From positions 1 through 21,652 of the forward strand of contig MZNV01001897.1 in the NCBI GenBank assembly GCA_002081555.1: a stretch of 21,652 nt of DNA, in the 5' to 3' direction. Below, in pieces: positions 19,145 to 21,652 of the stretch. A program made the position numbers and the translations under genes. Position 1 is the first letter of the stretch; each line of letters opens with the position of its first letter. This stretch comes from Protostelium mycophagum (lineage: Eukaryota; Evosea; Variosea; Protosteliida; Protosteliaceae). A model generated the notes under the pieces. It was given only the letters and a program-made list of their open reading frames with translations. It ran no database searches and was not told the DNA's origin.

Positions 19145-21139
19145 ATGAGCCAACCTCTTCGCATCGGTTACTACATCCCTGCCAAAAAATTGGCCAAATT
19201 GACTACCTTCCCCCAATTCGCCGAAGAGCTGAAAACGTACGAACAATCAATCTTCATTAGCAGTAACAAGCAACAGCTACAATGCTACCCTGGTTCAATT
19301 GGATATTACTAAGCCTTTAGAAGACCAAGCGATCGGCCTTGATCTCATTTTGAACAAGGTTACTGATGAACTCACCCCTGGACAAGAAGACAACGATAAG
19401 ATCCAACGTTTTGAGGTGATGCTTCGATACTTCAAGCAGACGATCTTCGGATCGGATATATAGACGAGCTGAATGGAACAGAAATTTCTAAATGACCACC
19501 CTGAGATTGAAGTTGTGGATTCTATCGCCAACCAAAGAAAGGTAATGGATCGCCAAGTGATCAGTTCCGTCTTGGCAGGAGTAGAATCTTCTCTAGATCG
19601 TAAGTCTATCGGTTGCCATTCATTTCCTCTAAAATTGTACAGCCTCTCTCCAATTCAGAATGCCAAAACACAAAGTAGGTGCCATGAAAATACAATACAT
19701 GTGCTTATCATCAAAAGGTCTTTGAGAAAAAGGAGGAAGTGTACGATCTCACTGGCTTCACCTTCCCAATAAGTAAATCATTGATTTGGACATCAATTCA
19801 ACGAATGAATACCTTCCTTCGATTCATTTTCAGCTCGAAATGTTTATGCCACGTCATCACCTTTCACAACAGAAATTTGTGACCTCAAAAATCATTACTT
19901 TGAAACATGATGGAGGTTGATCACTGAAAATGATAGTATGTAAGACCACCCTTGCTTGTGGTAATGCAGGCTCACATGAGATGGGTGTCGCCTTCAATGA
20001 AAAAGGTTCGTTGTAGATATTAAATTCCACCCTACAATACTTTAAAAATTATATAATTTTATTATGTCAAATTCGATCATATGTACAACAACATCTTGAC
20101 GACATGAAGTCACCACATGACTGCAGCTTTGCTGCAGACGTAAACAATACACATCTACAATAGAACAAGAATAGTGTGGCATTAAGATGTGGGCATTTTT
20201 CAGTTTTGAATAAGTGTAGGTGTTCATGTCTTTGAGCCCCCCTTTCTGGCACAGGAATTTTACAACCACAACAGCACCATCTACAAAGTGTTCACTGTGG
20301 GCGATCACGTGTCGGTACGAAATTTCATCGAAATTTCACAATATGACCTCATGATTGGAGGTGGTGAAGAGAGCCTCATTACCAAACATGCCGAGTGATC
20401 ACAGCGACACAATCTTGTTTGATTCCCAGAAACCTTTCGCGCCACAAATGCAGTCGTTAAAGAGGTGTTTAAATTTTGAATTATCAAAATGGCGCCGTAA
20501 AAAGATTCAAAAAATACCAGATGCAAAGTGTGTCATGTTCCATACCAAATGCATCCACCACAAATAGAAAAAGCAGGTCCATCTCTGTGGCAAAGCCACA
20601 AACAACAATTGGTTTTATTTTCAAGATACAATGTTCTCTTCAATGATATAGCAAAGGCGTGGCAGGCCACATCCAAAGGAACAAACACTGCGGCAGAGCC
20701 GCAGCGCAAGGTCCCACAATCAAAGATGGTTGTCCCCTGTTTCACAGATAAAAAATATTAAAAAATATATTGAAGGAATTAGGTCCACAGACAAAACAGA
20801 CCAAGAGCTCGTCGACGAAGCCGAGGTATATTGTCTCGTTGTAGATGGGCGACTCACTGAAATCTCATGCAGATTCCACCCATGGACCGCATCCGAGAGA
20901 TGAGCAAGGGCATCAGTGCCTCTTTAGGACTTACATTGTTCGGATTTGATGTGATCACGAGATGTGAGACGGGACATCATGCAGCTGTAGACGTGAATTA
21001 TTTCCCAAGTGAGGAAATTTCACATAAAATTCATGATGACGTCATCACAGGTTTTGGAGGGGTTCAAGACTTTTGGAAAATTTTGGCCAAATTCTTGGTG
21101 GACCGCATCCACAAAAAGAAACAAGAGAGCACAAAATAA
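19145..21139 (+). CDS. ITPK1: Inositol-tetrakisphosphate 1-kinase, ITPK1 type (12 exons)
   Basis: An ATP-grasp kinase that phosphorylates inositol tris- and tetrakisphosphates on the way to inositol hexakisphosphate in the cytosol. Exons: 19145-19236, 19277-19415, 19482-19599, 19643-19674, 19718-19772, 19937-20005, 20220-20314, 20361-20464, 20505-20576, 20783-20825, 20873-21008, 21051-21139. Phases agree and give 347 residues, close to the core length of the family. The N-terminal fold reads RIGYYIPAKKLAKL, then VQLDITKPLEDQ and LILNKVTDEL. The ATP-binding middle has FPIICKTTLACGNAGSHEMG and NHNSTIYKVFTVGDHVSVV, the substrate side KRASLPNMPSD, and the metal-binding end LTLFGFDVI plus VDVNYFPSFGGV (Asp and Asn ligands). 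Three introns (19773-19936, 20006-20219, 20577-20782) are unusually long for this window. The ninth exon is the least sure. Confidence 0.92.
20121..20137. repeat. Mini-hairpin in ITPK1 intron 6
   Basis: CTGCAGC-TTT-GCTGCAG: a perfect 7-bp stem with a 3-base loop inside the 214-bp intron 20006-20219, which is otherwise AT-rich. Confidence 0.7.
20586..20704. repeat. Three mini-hairpins in ITPK1 intron 9
   Basis: TGTGGC-AAA-GCCACA (20586-20600), GTGGC-AG-GCCAC (20659-20670) and CTGCGGC-AGA-GCCGCAG (20688-20704) lie within the 206-bp intron 20577-20782. All have perfect stems and loops of 2-3 bases with GC next to the loop. Confidence 0.75.
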
Positions 21140-21339
21140 TGTGACGCTCTACACCGATAAAAGGTTGTAATCTACAACGTTGTATTTCGTTTCGTTCATT
21201 GTTTTGTGTTTGGTTCTTTGAGACCACGAACTGCACGTTAAGATACGTGAATACCGAGACGATACTGAAAATCTGGGATCGGAACAATGTTTCGTGACAT
21301 CGGAAGGTGTTGTTGTCATACAAGTCCAATCAGAGGCCC
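21140..21339. other. Gap after ITPK1
   Basis: About 200 bp between the ITPK1 stop and the stop of the right-edge - gene. It holds the near palindrome ATCTACAACGTTGTAT at 21170-21185. I see no other feature. Confidence 0.4.
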
Positions 21340-21575
21340 TCAGACCGGACTCAACAGAGTTGTGTACAGCGACCAGCCCATGGGAGCACCAAAGATGGAC
21401 TTTTCTGATCCCAACACACTGAGAGAATTTGGTCCAAATTCGTTCAGCCCAAGTTGAGCTGCCCAGAATCCTCTGTCTGCTGAGGAGTATTTCTGACAGT
21501 TTGCGTGTTGACAACCAGCCCACCATCCATATATTTCGAGGAGCACAATTGAGAATAACAGACCTAGATCTTGAT
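21340..21575 (-). CDS. Probable 3' exon of an unrecognised - strand gene (partial)
   Basis: On the - strand a frame of about 75 residues ends at TGA 21340-21342. It runs from a possible acceptor (ATATCAAG, exon from about 21573) through a hydrophobic stretch (LGLLFSIVLLEIYGWWAG), a CQHANCQ pair of cysteines, GFWAAQLGLNEFGPNSLS and the end FGAPMGWSLYTTLLSPV. The gene would start outside the window. The convergent placement with ITPK1 fits the layout. I do not know the family. Part of the opposite strand is also open (to a GTGAGT at 21621), so the strand is not certain. Confidence 0.4.
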
Positions 21576-21652
21576 ATTTATTCAAGGGGACATTCAGTGA
21601 TATGGCTTGAAGAGGAAGGGTGAGTCCAGCAGGTTCAGGTCTTCAATGCAGT

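Noticed and set aside
21429-21623. + strand exon ending at a GTGAGT near 21621
   Set aside because: The - strand frame over the same DNA is longer, ends in a protein-like tail and fits the gene order. The + choice remains possible.

Overview
This window is nuclear DNA of a compact, intron-rich eukaryote. Every clear gene is cut by many tiny GT-AG introns (shortest 37 bp, mean about 54-61 bp in four genes and 87 bp in ITPK1). TAA, TAG and TGA are all used as stops, so the code is standard. The gene set is a GPC1-type glycerophosphocholine acyltransferase, lysosomal beta-mannosidase, DNA polymerase epsilon and an ITPK1-type inositol phosphate kinase. This fits a microbial eukaryote or alga better than a vertebrate, but I cannot name the lineage. 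I see no rRNA, tRNA, CRISPR array, transposon or viral element.

Layout, left to right: the 3' end of an unrecognised + gene (ends 414); GPC1 on - (529-2558, 12 exons, 452 aa); a divergent + gene for a DUF2254-like membrane protein (2704-5214, 12 exons, 639 aa); a small + gene (5359-5652, 97 aa); beta-mannosidase on - (5820-9613, 22 exons, 859 aa); DNA polymerase epsilon catalytic subunit on + (10160-18138, 29 exons, 2093 aa); a tentative - gene (18359 to about 19049); ITPK1 on + (19145-21139, 12 exons, 347 aa); and a probable 3' exon of a - gene at the right edge. The five long genes were joined by hand; all exon phases agree and give open proteins that, apart from the DUF2254-like one, align with known families from end to end. 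Neighbours mostly alternate between convergent and divergent, with gaps of about 100-550 bp.

The genes do not form a pathway. They cover membrane phospholipid recycling, glycan breakdown, genome replication and inositol phosphate signalling. The POLE upstream region carries a perfect E2F-type site, the expected control for a replication gene.

The unusual layer is a set of short interspersed DNA motifs. GTTGTAGAT/ATCTACAAC occurs 34 times exactly (about 0.17 expected), mostly in introns, and often forms part of a splice acceptor or lies at a donor. The palindrome GAAATTTC also recurs in introns and just before acceptors. A hairpin form (CTACATCGTTGTAG), TGACGTCA palindromes, a 24-bp perfect palindrome and several GC-rich mini-hairpins complete this layer. 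They suggest a genome-wide intron-associated motif family, perhaps tied to intron gain or splicing.
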